Shown here piece by piece: positions 1 through 9,375 of a stretch of DNA of 64,000 nucleotides; the first letter of the stretch is position 1, and every line of letters begins with the position of its first letter. The DNA comes from Vibrio toranzoniae (lineage in GTDB: Bacteria; Pseudomonadota; Gammaproteobacteria; Enterobacterales; Vibrionaceae). The notes under the pieces were generated by a model. That model saw nothing but the letters and a program-made list of their open reading frames with translations, ran no database searches and was not told where the DNA came from. The position numbers were made by a program, and so were the translations under genes. Location of the stretch: NCBI RefSeq assembly GCF_024347655.1, contig NZ_AP025514.1, forward strand, positions 1,302,001-1,366,000, given 5' to 3'.

Positions 1-1072
1 AATCACCAAAGATCATTTGGCCTTGTTCATTGACTAAGGTGTTGTGCGCATACAAGTCACCGTGGCAAACCTTGTTATCATGCAGGTGATTAAATACATC
101 AACCATCTGGGTTACGATGTTGTCGATTTGCGCGATCGGGAGTTCGAAACCTTCGTTGAACGTATCGCGAGTACAACTTTCAAGAGTAGGGGGCAAGCCT
201 AGGTTGTAATAGCTGCTTGGGATAAGCTCCATCACCAACGCTAGGTAGTCTGACTCGTCGACTTGAGCGATAGACTTCACTAGGTTGCTATGGTGACCTG
301 CTTGTAGACACGCTTCCAGTTCATCATGTGGGTAGCCGTCACTTGTCACTTCGCCTTTAAAAACTTTAACCGCCACTTCCTGAGGGAAATCAAAATCACT
401 GTTTAACCAGTTTGCGTGAGAAATCACGCCTGAAGCGCCTTGGCCCAGCACTTGATTCAATGAGTAACATTGAGAACTCACAGCTGGCACGCTATCTAAG
501 CTGCTAGGGTGTTTACAAAATGGGTTGCCCGCAAAGGCTAACCAAGCCAGCTTTGGTAGCTTAATAAGGAACTCTGGGAATTCAGTCAGTTGGTTTGCAG
601 ACAGGCGAACCAATTCGAGGTTGGATAGCTTTTCCATACTCTCAGGTAAAGCGCGAAGTTGGTTGCCTGCGAGTGCCAGCTTTTGCAGTCGTGGTCTTTC
701 ACCTAGTGAGTTAGGCAGAACTTCGATTGCATTATCCGTCAGAATTAACCAGCGTAATTGAGCGGGTAGAGACTCTTCACTCACGGTTTTGATTTGGTTG
801 GTCTTAAAGCCAACCATTTCAAGCTTAGGAAGGGAACCAAGAACATCAGGAAGGTGCGTAAATAGGTTATTCGACGCAAAGATAATACGCAAGTTGGTCA
901 GCTGTGTTAACTCTTGTGGGAGATCCGATAACTGATTCCCTGAAAGATCCAGAATCTCTAGCGAATCGGCAAGTTCCAAGATCTCTAGTGGGAACTCGAT
1001 GAGATCTTCTGACAGTTTTAAGCGCTTAGTTCCTTTTAGTTGCCCTGATTTTAATTGTTCTAGAGTATGCAA
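1..1072 (-). CDS. Leucine-rich repeat protein kinase-like protein (3' end outside window)
   Basis: The N-terminal ~190 residues are a run of leucine-rich repeats (pattern LxxLxLxxNxL, for example LEILDLSGNQLSDLP). A protein-kinase fold follows: a glycine loop GQGASG, a catalytic-lysine motif AVKVFKG, and a catalytic loop HGDLYAHN with Asp and Asn in place. The window edge cuts the gene at the IFGD metal-binding motif, so the C-terminus is missing. No ATG opens this frame. A stop lies two codons before a TTG at 1070-1072, which has an AAGG seven bases upstream, so TTG is the likely start. LRR-kinase fusions of this type occur in Vibrio; the substrate is unknown. The family is clear, the biological role is not. 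Confidence 0.85.
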   Translation of the reverse strand, partial: MHTLEQLKSGQLKGTKRLKLSEDLIEFPLEILELADSLEILDLSGNQLSDLPQELTQLTNLRIIFASNNLFTHLPDVLGSLPKLEMVGFKTNQIKTVSEESLPAQLRWLILTDNAIEVLPNSLGERPRLQKLALAGNQLRALPESMEKLSNLELVRLSANQLTEFPEFLIKLPKLAWLAFAGNPFCKHPSSLDSVPAVSSQCYSLNQVLGQGASGVISHANWLNSDFDFPQEVAVKVFKGEVTSDGYPHDELEACLQAGHHSNLVKSIAQVDESDYLALVMELIPSSYYNLGLPPTLESCTRDTFNEGFELPIAQIDNIVTQMVDVFNHLHDNKVCHGDLYAHNTLVNEQGQMIFGD

Positions 1073-1129
1073 ACCTTAGCCTTATGAGTAGATGTTCGAG
1101 GCGCGTAGTGTACTTGTCTCAAGTGAGAA

Positions 1130-1156
1130 AGGCGAGCACCGGAACGATGCTCGCCT
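1130..1156 (-). terminator. Hairpin terminator after the ABC-F gene
   Basis: A 9-bp perfect stem (AGGCGAGCA / TGCTCGCCT) with a 9-base loop lies 31 bp past the ABC-F stop codon. On the minus strand it is followed by TTCTC, a weak U tract. Confidence 0.65.
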
Positions 1157-1186
1157 AACTAAGCTCAGTGAACGAATTGACGAAGC

Positions 1187-2761
1187 TTAAAGCTGTATGT
1201 GATTCTGACTTACGCCGACCTCCTCAACAAAATCAGCATCATGACTGACTAGGATAAACGCGCCTTGGTATTCACGTAAAGCCGACGCCAGTATTTGCTT
1301 TGAGTCGATGTCCAAGTGATTGTCTGGCTCATCGAGCAGCAGTAATGGCGAATCTTGCTTATGGCTGACAATCAACATCGCCAGTTTCATTTTCTCTCCA
1401 CCACTTAGGTGAGCTACTTTGCGGTAGACGGAGTCTCGCCTAAATCCAATGCCAGCTAACAAGGTTCGTGCCTCACTCTCTGTCATGCCACAGCTATGTG
1501 TCATCAGGCTATCGAACATGGTGTCGTTGGTGTCCAACAGTCCAAAGTGTTGATCCAAGTATACTGTGGTTCCTAAGCGTTTAATGGAGCCTGTATAGTT
1601 CGAGTGTTGCCCATGAATGGCCTTTAACAGCGTCGACTTCCCACAGCCGTTTGCGCCGGTTAGATAACACCGTTCACCTTGCGACATAGAGAACGTGATA
1701 GGAGCACCAGAACCAAAACTCAGGTGGCAACCTTCAACGGTTAATAGCGCGTTCTTTTTACTGTTATTGCCCTGTTGCAGATACAAGGCCTGCGGTTTCA
1801 GTTGCTCCTTTTGTTCTTTTAGAGATTGAAGCTTATTTTGGTTTTGATCCTTTAAGTTCTTTTGGCTAGTGGCTGATGCTCCCTGGGTTCGTCCTGCTTT
1901 GTCTTTCATCGCATCCAATAATATCTTGGGTTGGCTGCCTGATTTTCTGAGTCGATTACCTTGGGACTCACGTTGCTGCGCTTTTTCCTTAGTGGCCTGA
2001 GCTTGGCGTTCCAGTCGTTTCTTTTCAGATTGGTGATGCGCAATCTGCTTGTCCAATGCTTCACTTTGGCTCGACATTTGTTTGAAGTAATCATCGTAGT
2101 TTCCTTTGTAGAAACGTAATCCCAAACTGTTGAGATGGTAGATTCCTTCCATGTGTCTCAATAAGCTTCGGTCGTGACTGACTACAAGTACTTTTCCTTC
2201 AAATTGTTGGCACTGCTTTAGTAACCAATTTCGCCCGTCGCCATCTAAATGGTTGGAAGGTTCATCGAGAATTAATATGTCGTGATTCGATGTAAATAAG
2301 AGATGAAGTTGCAAGAGGGCAAGTTGGCCACCACTTAATATGTTGCACGGTGTGGTTAACTCACAGGTTATTTTCAATGTAGCTAAAAGCTGTTGAGTGC
2401 TTTCTTGCAAATCCCAATCGTCACCAACGGTATTGAAGTGCTCAAGTTCGCAACTACCTTGCTCGATGGCTTGCAAGGCATTGAGCTTTTCAGTGATACC
2501 TAAGAAGTCAGCAATGTTGATTTCGCTATCTAAAAGATCTGAAGGTAATTGCGAGTAAAAGCCGATCGAGCCTTGCCTAGAAACACTGCCTGATGTCGGT
2601 TGTGTTTGCCCGGTGAGTAACGAAAGTAGCAGTGACTTTCCAGCCCCATTTCTTCCAACTAGGCCTGTCAGGAGCGTGTTCAGATTAAAGGTGATGTCTT
2701 TGAATAACCACTCACCAGTATCGAGCTGAAATGAGAGATTATTGGCTAATATAGTAGGCAT
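1187..2761 (-). CDS. ABC-F family ATPase (duplicated ATP-binding cassettes)
   Basis: A soluble 524-residue protein with two ABC domains and no membrane segments, the layout of ABC-F proteins that act on ribosomes. Domain 1: Walker A GRNGAGKS (36-43), signature LSGGQ (142-146), Walker B LILDEP (163-168). Domain 2: Walker A GANGCGKS (369-376), signature LSGGE (452-456), Walker B LLLLDEP (473-479). Both carry the SNHLD/DNHLD D-loop region and an SHD switch. A charged linker (~230-330), rich in Lys, Gln and Glu, sits between them as in Uup/YheS-like proteins. At 524 residues it is shorter than Uup or YheS (about 635). Whether it aids translation or resistance cannot be told from sequence. It appears to be transcribed alone. 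Confidence 0.9.
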   Translation of the reverse strand: MPTILANNLSFQLDTGEWLFKDITFNLNTLLTGLVGRNGAGKSLLLSLLTGQTQPTSGSVSRQGSIGFYSQLPSDLLDSEINIADFLGITEKLNALQAIEQGSCELEHFNTVGDDWDLQESTQQLLATLKITCELTTPCNILSGGQLALLQLHLLFTSNHDILILDEPSNHLDGDGRNWLLKQCQQFEGKVLVVSHDRSLLRHMEGIYHLNSLGLRFYKGNYDDYFKQMSSQSEALDKQIAHHQSEKKRLERQAQATKEKAQQRESQGNRLRKSGSQPKILLDAMKDKAGRTQGASATSQKNLKDQNQNKLQSLKEQKEQLKPQALYLQQGNNSKKNALLTVEGCHLSFGSGAPITFSMSQGERCYLTGANGCGKSTLLKAIHGQHSNYTGSIKRLGTTVYLDQHFGLLDTNDTMFDSLMTHSCGMTESEARTLLAGIGFRRDSVYRKVAHLSGGEKMKLAMLIVSHKQDSPLLLLDEPDNHLDIDSKQILASALREYQGAFILVSHDADFVEEVGVSQNHIQL

Positions 2762-3282
2762 AAGAATACCTCCCTTTACGTGTAAACGAGTAAAAGGGGT
2801 GAGGCGCTTTTTTACATAGACTCCACATAGGGCTCTAAAAATAGATCGCCAAAGACGTTACTTAGGTAGATGACTAATCAAAGATAGAAAAGCTGTGCTG
2901 AGGTAATTTCTGTCTTTGAGGTGCAGTTCTGCAAGATTCATGTTGTCAAAAGACGAAACTTTAAGAACTTGATTTGTTGCGAAAATAGATGACGAAGTAA
3001 CGCCCACTAACCCCGAGTGTCCAAATGATTTTTTATAAAAATAAATCGGATGTCAGGATGTTAGTACTTCATTATGGCGCTATTCTCTTTTGAAATGATG
3101 GTGGGATGGTACTGAAAGAACGTACTCTGAGTCAATATGATGAAGTGATTAAATTGTGTTCAAATAATTAAAGTGCCTATGTGGCGCTTTAGTGATCATT
3201 ATTGGAAATAAGTTAAGTCAAGAACTTAAGAACTTAAGAACTTAAGAGCTTTGGGCTTAGAGCCTTAGGCTTAAAGCTAAAG
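2762..3282. other. 521-bp intergenic region, no gene seen
   Basis: AT-rich spacer between the ABC-F start and the tetR stop. I see no credible ORF. It should hold the ABC-F promoter near 2762-2850. Its only clear structure is the 8-bp tandem repeat listed separately. Confidence 0.6.
3220..3251. repeat. 8-bp tandem repeat, 3 exact copies plus one variant
   Basis: AAGAACTT occurs three times head to tail (3220-3243) and is followed by AAGAGCTT (3244-3251). It lies 32 bp beyond the tetR stop codon, outside any coding frame. Such a short array can change copy number by slippage. Confidence 0.85.
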
Positions 3283-3861
3283 TTACTTGGTTTGCCCACC
3301 AACGGCTCGCCAGAACATATTAAAGCTATCATTGACGTACTTGGTTGATTGCTCTGGTGATATCTCGTTCTGCTCGATTAGCCAGTTTGCACAAATCAGA
3401 AAGTGGCTATGGATGAAGTGCCTAACAAGGTTAATGTCTAACGCCATCAATTCACTATCTTCTTGCCCTTTCAAAATGATCTCGTCTAGCGATGCGAACA
3501 TCTGCGACACAATCACTTCACGAGTTTGAGTCGTTGGGTCAAAATGCACATTTGTAAAGAACTTCATGGCGATTGGGTTTTCTAATGCCCACTCAATCCC
3601 TGTCATCCACATGAATTTAAAGGCTTGATAGCGATTTTGTTCAGCGATTTCTGTGTGCTGGTCAAGGGTAGAAAATAGCTCTATTTTCAGTTCACGAAAC
3701 AGTTCATCAATCAGTAGAGATTTGTTCTCAAAGTGATGAAACAGCGTCGCTTTTGCTACACCTGCGGTCTTCGCTATTTGTCCGGTAGATGTGCCCTCTA
3801 GCCCTTGTTGAGAGAAAAGCAGGAGCGCAGCATCTAGGATTTTTTGTCTTTTCGTGATCAT
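3283..3861 (-). CDS. TetR/AcrR family transcriptional regulator
   Basis: A 192-residue one-component repressor type. Residues ~5-50 form the TetR helix-turn-helix: ILDAALLLFSQQGLEGTS, then IAKTAGVAKATLFHHFENK, with the typical LFHHF recognition-helix pattern. The rest is a variable all-helical ligand and dimer domain. Its ATG overlaps the stop of the aldehyde dehydrogenase gene (ATGA, 3858-3861), so the two are translationally coupled. A 20-bp palindrome in front of the dehydrogenase is the obvious operator, suggesting autoregulation of the pair. The inducer is unknown; an aldehyde or related hydrophobic compound is a guess from the neighbour. Confidence 0.92.
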   Translation of the reverse strand: MITKRQKILDAALLLFSQQGLEGTSTGQIAKTAGVAKATLFHHFENKSLLIDELFRELKIELFSTLDQHTEIAEQNRYQAFKFMWMTGIEWALENPIAMKFFTNVHFDPTTQTREVIVSQMFASLDEIILKGQEDSELMALDINLVRHFIHSHFLICANWLIEQNEISPEQSTKYVNDSFNMFWRAVGGQTK

Positions 3862-5294
3862 CTATTGAGTACTTTGAACAGAATCTTTTTAATTGGGTTG
3901 TTGTAAGGAGGATGCATTAACTTGGTGAAGTTGATTTTTCCTCTGCTTAGAACGGTTTTGGCGTGGCTAAAGGTCTTGAAGCCTTCAATGCCGTGGTAGT
4001 GTCCCATGCCTGAAGGGCCGATGCCACCGAACGGCGCGTCTTCTGCTGCCACATGCACCAGAGAGTCGTTAATACATACACCGCCTGAGTGCGTGTTTGA
4101 TAAAAACTTGTCTTGGGTTTCTTTATTATGGCTCATTAGGTACAGAGCCAGTGGGCGTTCTCTTTCTGTGATGTAGCTGATTGCCTCCTCGATAGAATTA
4201 TAAGGCACGATAGGTAGCACGGGACCAAACAACTCTTCTTGCATCGCGATCATGTCGTCGTTTACTTCGGTGAGAAGGTGCGGCGTCATTCTGTGGTTTA
4301 CATCGTCTTGCGCTTGTTCGGTGACGGTGTGAACAACTGCGCCTTTGGCTTGTGCGTCTTCAATCACACCTTTCAACCGATTGTATTGGCGCATGTTGAT
4401 CACTGAAGTTAAGTCTTTGCTCTCAATTCCAGCTTTATATAGTTTCTTGAAGTAGCGCTTATAAGCCGTGATAAATGCATCGACTTTTTCTCGTGGCAGC
4501 AAGATGTAGTCAGGTGCGACACAGATTTGACCTGCGTTTAAGCTCTTGGCAAACAGGATGCGTTCAACCGCGTCTGTGACATCGAAATCTGGGGCAATAA
4601 TGGTTGGAGATTTCCCGCCGAGCTCTAGCGTAACCGGGGTTAAGTTATCAGCGGCGGCTTTCATCACGTGCTTACCAACAGCGGTTGAGCCTGTGAATAG
4701 GATATGGTCAAACGGTAGCTGACTGAACTTAGCGGAAACATCGGCTTCACCTTCAATGATCGCCACTTGATCCTCACTGAATCCTTCGGCCAACATCGCT
4801 TTTAAAACACGGTTGGTCGCAGGGGTAAACTCAGACATCTTGATCATCGCGGTATTACCTGCCGCCAATGCTGTGATGAGAGGACCCAAAGCGAGCATCA
4901 CAGGGAAGTTCCAAGGAACAATAATGCCGACAACACCTACTGGCTGATAGTGAACGGTGATTTTAGCCGGGGTTAACATCAAACCTGCTTTACGGCGTGA
5001 AGGCTTCAACCACTTCTTAAGGTTCTTGTCACTGTAACTGATTTGGTGCAGAGAAGGGGTGATGTCAGCAATTAAGCTGTCGTGCTTTGCTCGGTGGCCA
5101 TAATCTTCAGATACCGCTTCAATCAATTGCCCTTGGTAGCGCATTAACAAGGTTTTCAATACTGAGATATCATTTCTTCTCTGCTCAAGCGTTGGATTAA
5201 CGTTGTTGCGGTAGTGATCTTGTTGTCGGTTGAATATTTGATCCATGTCGTTGGTGCCCGACGTGTTTGGTTCAAGGTCTAGATTATCACTCAT
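3858..5294 (-). CDS. Aldehyde dehydrogenase, coniferyl-aldehyde dehydrogenase type
   Basis: A 478-residue NAD(P)-dependent aldehyde dehydrogenase oxidising an aldehyde to the acid. Visible motifs: PWNFP (127-131), the cofactor-binding FTGSTAVG (200-207), the general base Glu224 in LELGGKSP, and the nucleophile Cys258 in NAGQICVAPDY. The NAGQIC-VAPDY form and the C-terminal tail with MHPPYN resemble the CalB-like branch (coniferyl-aldehyde and long-chain aldehydes) more than betaine or succinate-semialdehyde enzymes. It is first in a two-gene operon with tetR. The exact substrate is unproven. Confidence 0.9.
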   Translation of the reverse strand: MSDNLDLEPNTSGTNDMDQIFNRQQDHYRNNVNPTLEQRRNDISVLKTLLMRYQGQLIEAVSEDYGHRAKHDSLIADITPSLHQISYSDKNLKKWLKPSRRKAGLMLTPAKITVHYQPVGVVGIIVPWNFPVMLALGPLITALAAGNTAMIKMSEFTPATNRVLKAMLAEGFSEDQVAIIEGEADVSAKFSQLPFDHILFTGSTAVGKHVMKAAADNLTPVTLELGGKSPTIIAPDFDVTDAVERILFAKSLNAGQICVAPDYILLPREKVDAFITAYKRYFKKLYKAGIESKDLTSVINMRQYNRLKGVIEDAQAKGAVVHTVTEQAQDDVNHRMTPHLLTEVNDDMIAMQEELFGPVLPIVPYNSIEEAISYITERERPLALYLMSHNKETQDKFLSNTHSGGVCINDSLVHVAAEDAPFGGIGPSGMGHYHGIEGFKTFSHAKTVLSRGKINFTKLMHPPYNNPIKKILFKVLNR

Positions 5295-5316
5295 AGTATC
5301 CCCTTAAATTCGAAGG

Positions 5317-5336
5317 CTGACCGATTGGTTGGTCAG
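5317..5336. promoter_or_regulatory. Palindromic operator, probable TetR binding site
   Basis: CTGACCGATTGGTTGGTCAG: 6-bp arms CTGACC and GGTCAG are perfect inverted repeats 8 bp apart. It lies 22 bp upstream of the dehydrogenase ATG, where a repressor would block transcription. The size and symmetry suit a TetR dimer, and the regulator is encoded in the same operon. Assignment is by position. Confidence 0.75.
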
Positions 5337-5780
5337 TTGAAATTACAAGAAGATCGAATCGAATACAAGATATGCACAGGGAAAGTTTATTTCTTGTTCA
5401 GTTGCACGCTGTGTGGTCGAAGGAAAAATAAAGAGAATGAACTTTAGAAGTTGGAGGGTAGCAGTAATCCATAGGTTTGGAATAATAAGATACTCGCTAT
5501 GTTGGTGATAGTGATAGTTCTGATTGAGGAGTGCTCCTATTTGTCACAATCTTGACTTAACCTAACTCATTTGGCGGAAACTATGATGTGCCATTGGCAT
5601 TTTTGTATCTGAATTTCTGTGGGAGAGCGCTTTATATTTAATGTGCTTCCGCCTATATTTTATCCTAATACCTTGTGATTCCTTACGTGCTACTTTAAGT
5701 CGGATTATCGATAAAAATATGTAACCGTAACCATAAATATCAATGGTTGGACTCACTCTTGATAATATTGGTTAATGCAG

Positions 5781-5840
5781 CCAACAAATCGTTTTCGAAC
5801 GGTTTTTGTTGGGTTATACCTCGCTATTCCAAAGAGGTAT
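5781..5840 (+). promoter_or_regulatory. Two hairpins in the speA leader
   Basis: Hairpin 1 (5781-5812): outer arms CCAACAAA / TTTGTTGG and a nested CGTT-TTCG-AACG stem-loop. Hairpin 2 (5816-5840): ATACCTC / GAGGTAT around an 11-base loop. Both lie immediately before the speA start, and a perfect TATAAT follows at 5857-5862. They could be an RNA leader or, for hairpin 2, an operator. The rest of the 5295-5877 spacer shows no gene. Confidence 0.55.
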
Positions 5841-5877
5841 CTTCTGTCGATGGCCCTATAATGTGAGGTCTCTAGAA

Positions 5878-7785
5878 TTGGAAAATTCGGTTAATTTGGA
5901 ACGCATCCGTGCTGAGTATAATGTAAAGCATTGGAGCCAAGGTTTTTATGGAATTGATGATAATGGCGAGGTGTATGTTTCACCGAGCGAAACGGATCAT
6001 CAAGTACCCCTAAGTAAGATCGTAAAACAGTTAGAGCAGCGAAATATTGGTTTACCTGCTCTTGTGCGTTTTCCTCAAATAGTGCATCAGCGTGTGCACA
6101 ATATCTGTAACGCATTTAACCAAGCGATCGACGAATATCAGTACGACAATCGTTACCTACTTGTTTATCCGATTAAAGTTAACCAGCAAAAAGAAGTGGT
6201 TGATGAGATTTTAGCGAGCCAAGCTCAATTAGAGCAAAAGCAATTAGGCCTAGAGGCGGGTAGCAAACCTGAGCTATTAGCAGTATTGGCGCTGGCTCAA
6301 AAAGCGAGTTCTGTGATCGTATGTAATGGTTACAAAGACCGAGAATACATCCGCCTTGCGCTGATTGGCGAAAAGCTAGGACACAAGGTGTTCATCGTTT
6401 TAGAGAAGTTATCAGAGCTTGATCTTGTTCTTGCTGAAGCGAAAGCGCTTGGCGTAAAACCTCGTTTGGGTTTACGTATCCGTCTTGCTTCTCAAGGCGC
6501 AGGAAAATGGCAAGCAAGTGGTGGTGAGAAGTCGAAGTTCGGTTTGTCTGCATCACAAGTGCTTACTGTTATTGAACGCTTGAAAGCCGAAGACCAGCTA
6601 GATGTTCTAGAGCTCGTGCATTTCCACCTTGGTTCGCAAATGGCGAACATTCGTGATGTGCGAAATGGCGTGAGTGAAGCCGCGCGTTTTTACTGTGAAC
6701 TACGCGATATCGGTGCTCAACTGAAGTACCTAGATGTTGGTGGCGGTTTGGCGGTCGATTACGATGGCACACGCAGCCAATCTTCAAACTCGATGAACTA
6801 TAGCTTGCTTGAGTACGCTCGCAACATCGTGATGACAGTAGGGGATATCTGTAAGCTCTACAATCAACCACAACCTGTAATTATTTCAGAATCTGGTCGC
6901 TCACTGACAGCGCACCATGCAGTACTAGTGACTAACGTGATTGGTACAGAAAGCTACTCGCCAGAAGACATGACGGCACCAGAAGCTGACGCTCCAATGT
7001 TGCTTAACAACATGTGGAAGAACTTCTTAGAGCTAGATGCGGGCAATGATGACCGAGCGTTGATTGAGATCTACAACGATACTCAGAGTGATATCGCAGA
7101 AGCGCACAACCAATTTGCAACAGGTATGCTGAATCTGCAGCACCGTGCTTGGGCAGAGCAGATGTCTTTGCGTATTAACTACGAACTTAGCTCTCGTATG
7201 AGCACTAAGAACCGTTACCACCGTCCTATTTTGGACGAGTTGAGTGAGCGTTTAGCCGACAAGTTCTTTGTGAACTTCTCGTTGTTCCAATCGTTGCCAG
7301 ACGCGTGGGGTATCGATCAGGTGTTCCCTGTGTTGCCACTGAGCGGTTTGGATAATGCGGACGAGCGACGCGCTGTAGTACTGGATATCACATGTGATTC
7401 TGACGGTACGATTGACCAGTATGTTGATGGCCAAGGTATTGAAACAACGCTGCCAGTTCCTGCGTGGAACCCTGATGAACCATACCTAATGGGCTTTTTC
7501 TTAGTTGGCGCATACCAAGAAATCTTGGGTGATATGCATAACCTATTTGGTGATACCCACAGTGTCGTGGTGAATGTTGATGAAAGTGGTCAAGCGAATA
7601 TCGACTACATCAACGAAGGCGATACGGTTGAAGACATGATGCGTTATGTTCACATTGATACAGATCTGATTCGCCAGAACTACAAAGATTTGGTCACGGC
7701 GAAAGTACCAGCGCAAGAGCAACAAAGTGTACTTGAAGAGTTAGAGCAAGGCTTGATGGGTTACACCTATCTTGAGGATTTTTAA
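5878..7785 (+). CDS. speA: Biosynthetic arginine decarboxylase (PLP-dependent)
   Basis: Decarboxylates arginine to agmatine, the first step of the agmatine route to putrescine. It belongs to the alanine-racemase-fold (type III) decarboxylases. The PLP lysine is Lys100 in YPIKVN. Other family landmarks are [10 protein letters not shown], the glycine-rich [12 protein letters not shown] phosphate-binding segment and the SESGR motif. The frame stays open upstream to a TTG at 5806, but that codon sits inside a hairpin. I prefer TTG at 5878, which has GAGG nine bases upstream and gives 635 residues beginning [18 protein letters not shown] at 5863 is the alternative. The stop overlaps the speB ATG by one base (TAATG), so the two genes are coupled. 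Confidence 0.96.
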   Translation: MENSVNLERIRAEYNVKHWSQGFYGIDDNGEVYVSPSETDHQVPLSKIVKQLEQRNIGLPALVRFPQIVHQRVHNICNAFNQAIDEYQYDNRYLLVYPIKVNQQKEVVDEILASQAQLEQKQLGLEAGSKPELLAVLALAQKASSVIVCNGYKDREYIRLALIGEKLGHKVFIVLEKLSELDLVLAEAKALGVKPRLGLRIRLASQGAGKWQASGGEKSKFGLSASQVLTVIERLKAEDQLDVLELVHFHLGSQMANIRDVRNGVSEAARFYCELRDIGAQLKYLDVGGGLAVDYDGTRSQSSNSMNYSLLEYARNIVMTVGDICKLYNQPQPVIISESGRSLTAHHAVLVTNVIGTESYSPEDMTAPEADAPMLLNNMWKNFLELDAGNDDRALIEIYNDTQSDIAEAHNQFATGMLNLQHRAWAEQMSLRINYELSSRMSTKNRYHRPILDELSERLADKFFVNFSLFQSLPDAWGIDQVFPVLPLSGLDNADERRAVVLDITCDSDGTIDQYVDGQGIETTLPVPAWNPDEPYLMGFFLVGAYQEILGDMHNLFGDTHSVVVNVDESGQANIDYINEGDTVEDMMRYVHIDTDLIRQNYKDLVTAKVPAQEQQSVLEELEQGLMGYTYLEDF

Positions 7786-8714
7786 TGAACGATCTATTTA
7801 CGAAACCAGATTACTCGCTGTATTCCAACGCCATGACGTTTATGCGTCGTCCATTGGTACAGAACCCAATTGATAACGATGCCGATGTGGTTGTGTTGGG
7901 TGCGCCGTTAGATATGGCGACGTCGGGTCGTCCGGGTGCACGTATGGGGCCTGATGCGATTCGTCGTGCTTCTGTGAACTTGGCATGGGAAGGCAAAAAA
8001 TTTCCTTGGGACTTCAATGTATTTGAACATACCTCGGTGATTGATGCTGGTGATCTTGTGTTTGATTGTGGTGATGCAGAAGACTTAACTCAACGTTTAG
8101 AAGCAGCCGCTGATGCGATTCTAAACAGCGGTAAAACACTGTTAGGTTTAGGTGGTGATCACTTCATTACATTGCCTTTGCTAAGAGCATACGGCAAGAA
8201 GTACGGTGAAATGGCTCTGATTCACTTCGATGCACATACTGACACGTACAGTCAGGGCAGTCGTTACGATCACGGTACCATGTTCTACCATGCACCAAAC
8301 GAAGGCCTTATCTCGCCAGAACACTCGGTGCAGATCGGCATTCGTACCGAGTATAAACAGGAAGGTCACGGCTTTAATGTCATTAATGCGATGCAAGCGA
8401 ATGACATGAGCGTGGATGAGATCATTGCTCAAGTGAAAGGTATTGTTGGTGATAAGCCAGTGTACTTAACATTTGATATCGACTGTCTGGATCCTGCTTT
8501 TGCGCCGGGTACTGGTACGCCAGTGTGTGGTGGTTTGAATTCAGATAAAGTGCTGAAAATCATCCGTGGCTTACAGGGTATCAACATGATTGGTATGGAT
8601 GTGGTAGAAGTTTCTCCAGCGTACGATCAAAGCGAGATTACCGCATTGGTTGGCGCGACGATTGCGCTTGAATTGCTTTATGTTTGGACGGCGAATCGCC
8701 TTGCTAAGTCATAA
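7785..8714 (+). CDS. speB: Agmatinase
   Basis: Hydrolyses agmatine to putrescine and urea, completing the pathway begun by SpeA. It is a 309-residue ureohydrolase (arginase family). All binuclear Mn2+ ligands are visible: GGDH (123-126), DAHTD (149-153), and [17 protein letters not shown] near residue 230. The C-terminal [12 protein letters not shown] is also typical. The ATG shares one base with the speA stop codon. A strong terminator follows, so the operon is just speAB. Confidence 0.97.
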   Translation: MNDLFTKPDYSLYSNAMTFMRRPLVQNPIDNDADVVVLGAPLDMATSGRPGARMGPDAIRRASVNLAWEGKKFPWDFNVFEHTSVIDAGDLVFDCGDAEDLTQRLEAAADAILNSGKTLLGLGGDHFITLPLLRAYGKKYGEMALIHFDAHTDTYSQGSRYDHGTMFYHAPNEGLISPEHSVQIGIRTEYKQEGHGFNVINAMQANDMSVDEIIAQVKGIVGDKPVYLTFDIDCLDPAFAPGTGTPVCGGLNSDKVLKIIRGLQGINMIGMDVVEVSPAYDQSEITALVGATIALELLYVWTANRLAKS

Positions 8715-8752
8715 TCTTTTATAGCAAAAAGCATAACGCTGTATACTGATTC

Positions 8753-8786
8753 AAAAGCCCACCAGGTTTAATTTGGTGGGCTTTTT
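8753..8786 (+). terminator. Rho-independent terminator of speAB
   Basis: A 12-bp stem, AAAAGCCCACCA pairing with TGGTGGGCTTTT, with a U tract, 38 bp past the speB stop. Confidence 0.9.
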
Positions 8787-8872
8787 AGTTTGTATATGGA
8801 GGCAAAGTAGCGAACCTTTAAAAATGAATCCGTTTTTTACAACGCGATTCAATATTCCAAGAAGTGCGTAAT

Positions 8873-9064
8873 ATGCAGCTTGTTTTAGTGATTTTAGTTG
8901 TAATTGCATTGTCTTTATTCTGGGCGCTGTCTCAAATATGGGACTTACCTTCGCTTTGTTGTAAACGTATAGCTCACCCGAATTTATACCCCATATTTGG
9001 TAATGATTTAACAACCTTATTGCTGTATATATTTATCAAACGAAGAGGTGAGATTTCAGTGTGA
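8873..9064 (+). CDS. Possible small membrane protein (weak)
   Basis: A 63-codon frame starting MQLVLVILVVIALSLFW, one strongly hydrophobic N-terminal helix, then a Cys-Cys and basic stretch and a second hydrophobic patch near the C-terminus. The only Shine-Dalgarno-like element is AAGAAG about eight bases upstream, which is weak. I do not recognise the protein. It sits alone between the speB terminator and the adhesin. It could equally be a chance frame. Confidence 0.3.
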   Translation: MQLVLVILVVIALSLFWALSQIWDLPSLCCKRIAHPNLYPIFGNDLTTLLLYIFIKRRGEISV

Positions 9065-9375
9065 ATTTATTTGCACATAAATCAGCGCCCTACTAACTTT
9101 TAACTATTGCTTTCTAGAGTCAGAGGAAATACCTAGATTTGTGAAAAGACGTTTCGTCGCACAGACATGGTATTTTTTATGGGGAAGACTAGGCTTAATA
9201 GTAAGTAAACTATAAAAAAAACAGGTGAAACGAATCTTTCTTTTCGAGTCAATTGAACATCACGATTGATTACTATTGATGAAAATTTAGGTCTAAGTTC
9301 TATTTAATCTTGAAATCGCTATTACTATAATTTTCACAGCTCTAGAGAATAGTGCTTTGTGGCAACGGGGGATAT
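9065..9375 (+). promoter_or_regulatory. Upstream region of the giant adhesin, likely promoter
   Basis: 311 bp without a gene. A TATAAT at 9326-9331 lies 45 bp before the adhesin ATG, but no good -35 sits at the usual distance (9303-9308 is TTTAAT). The AT-rich run 9211-9330 would suit an activator or nucleoid-protein dependent promoter. Inference only. Confidence 0.4.

Noticed and set aside
5806..5877. Extended speA N-terminus from TTG 5806
   Set aside because: That codon lies within a hairpin, has no ribosome-binding site, and the extra 24 residues look unlike SpeA.
8751..9014. Minus-strand 87-codon frame next to speB
   Set aside because: It runs through the speAB terminator and shows no ribosome-binding site or recognisable domain.
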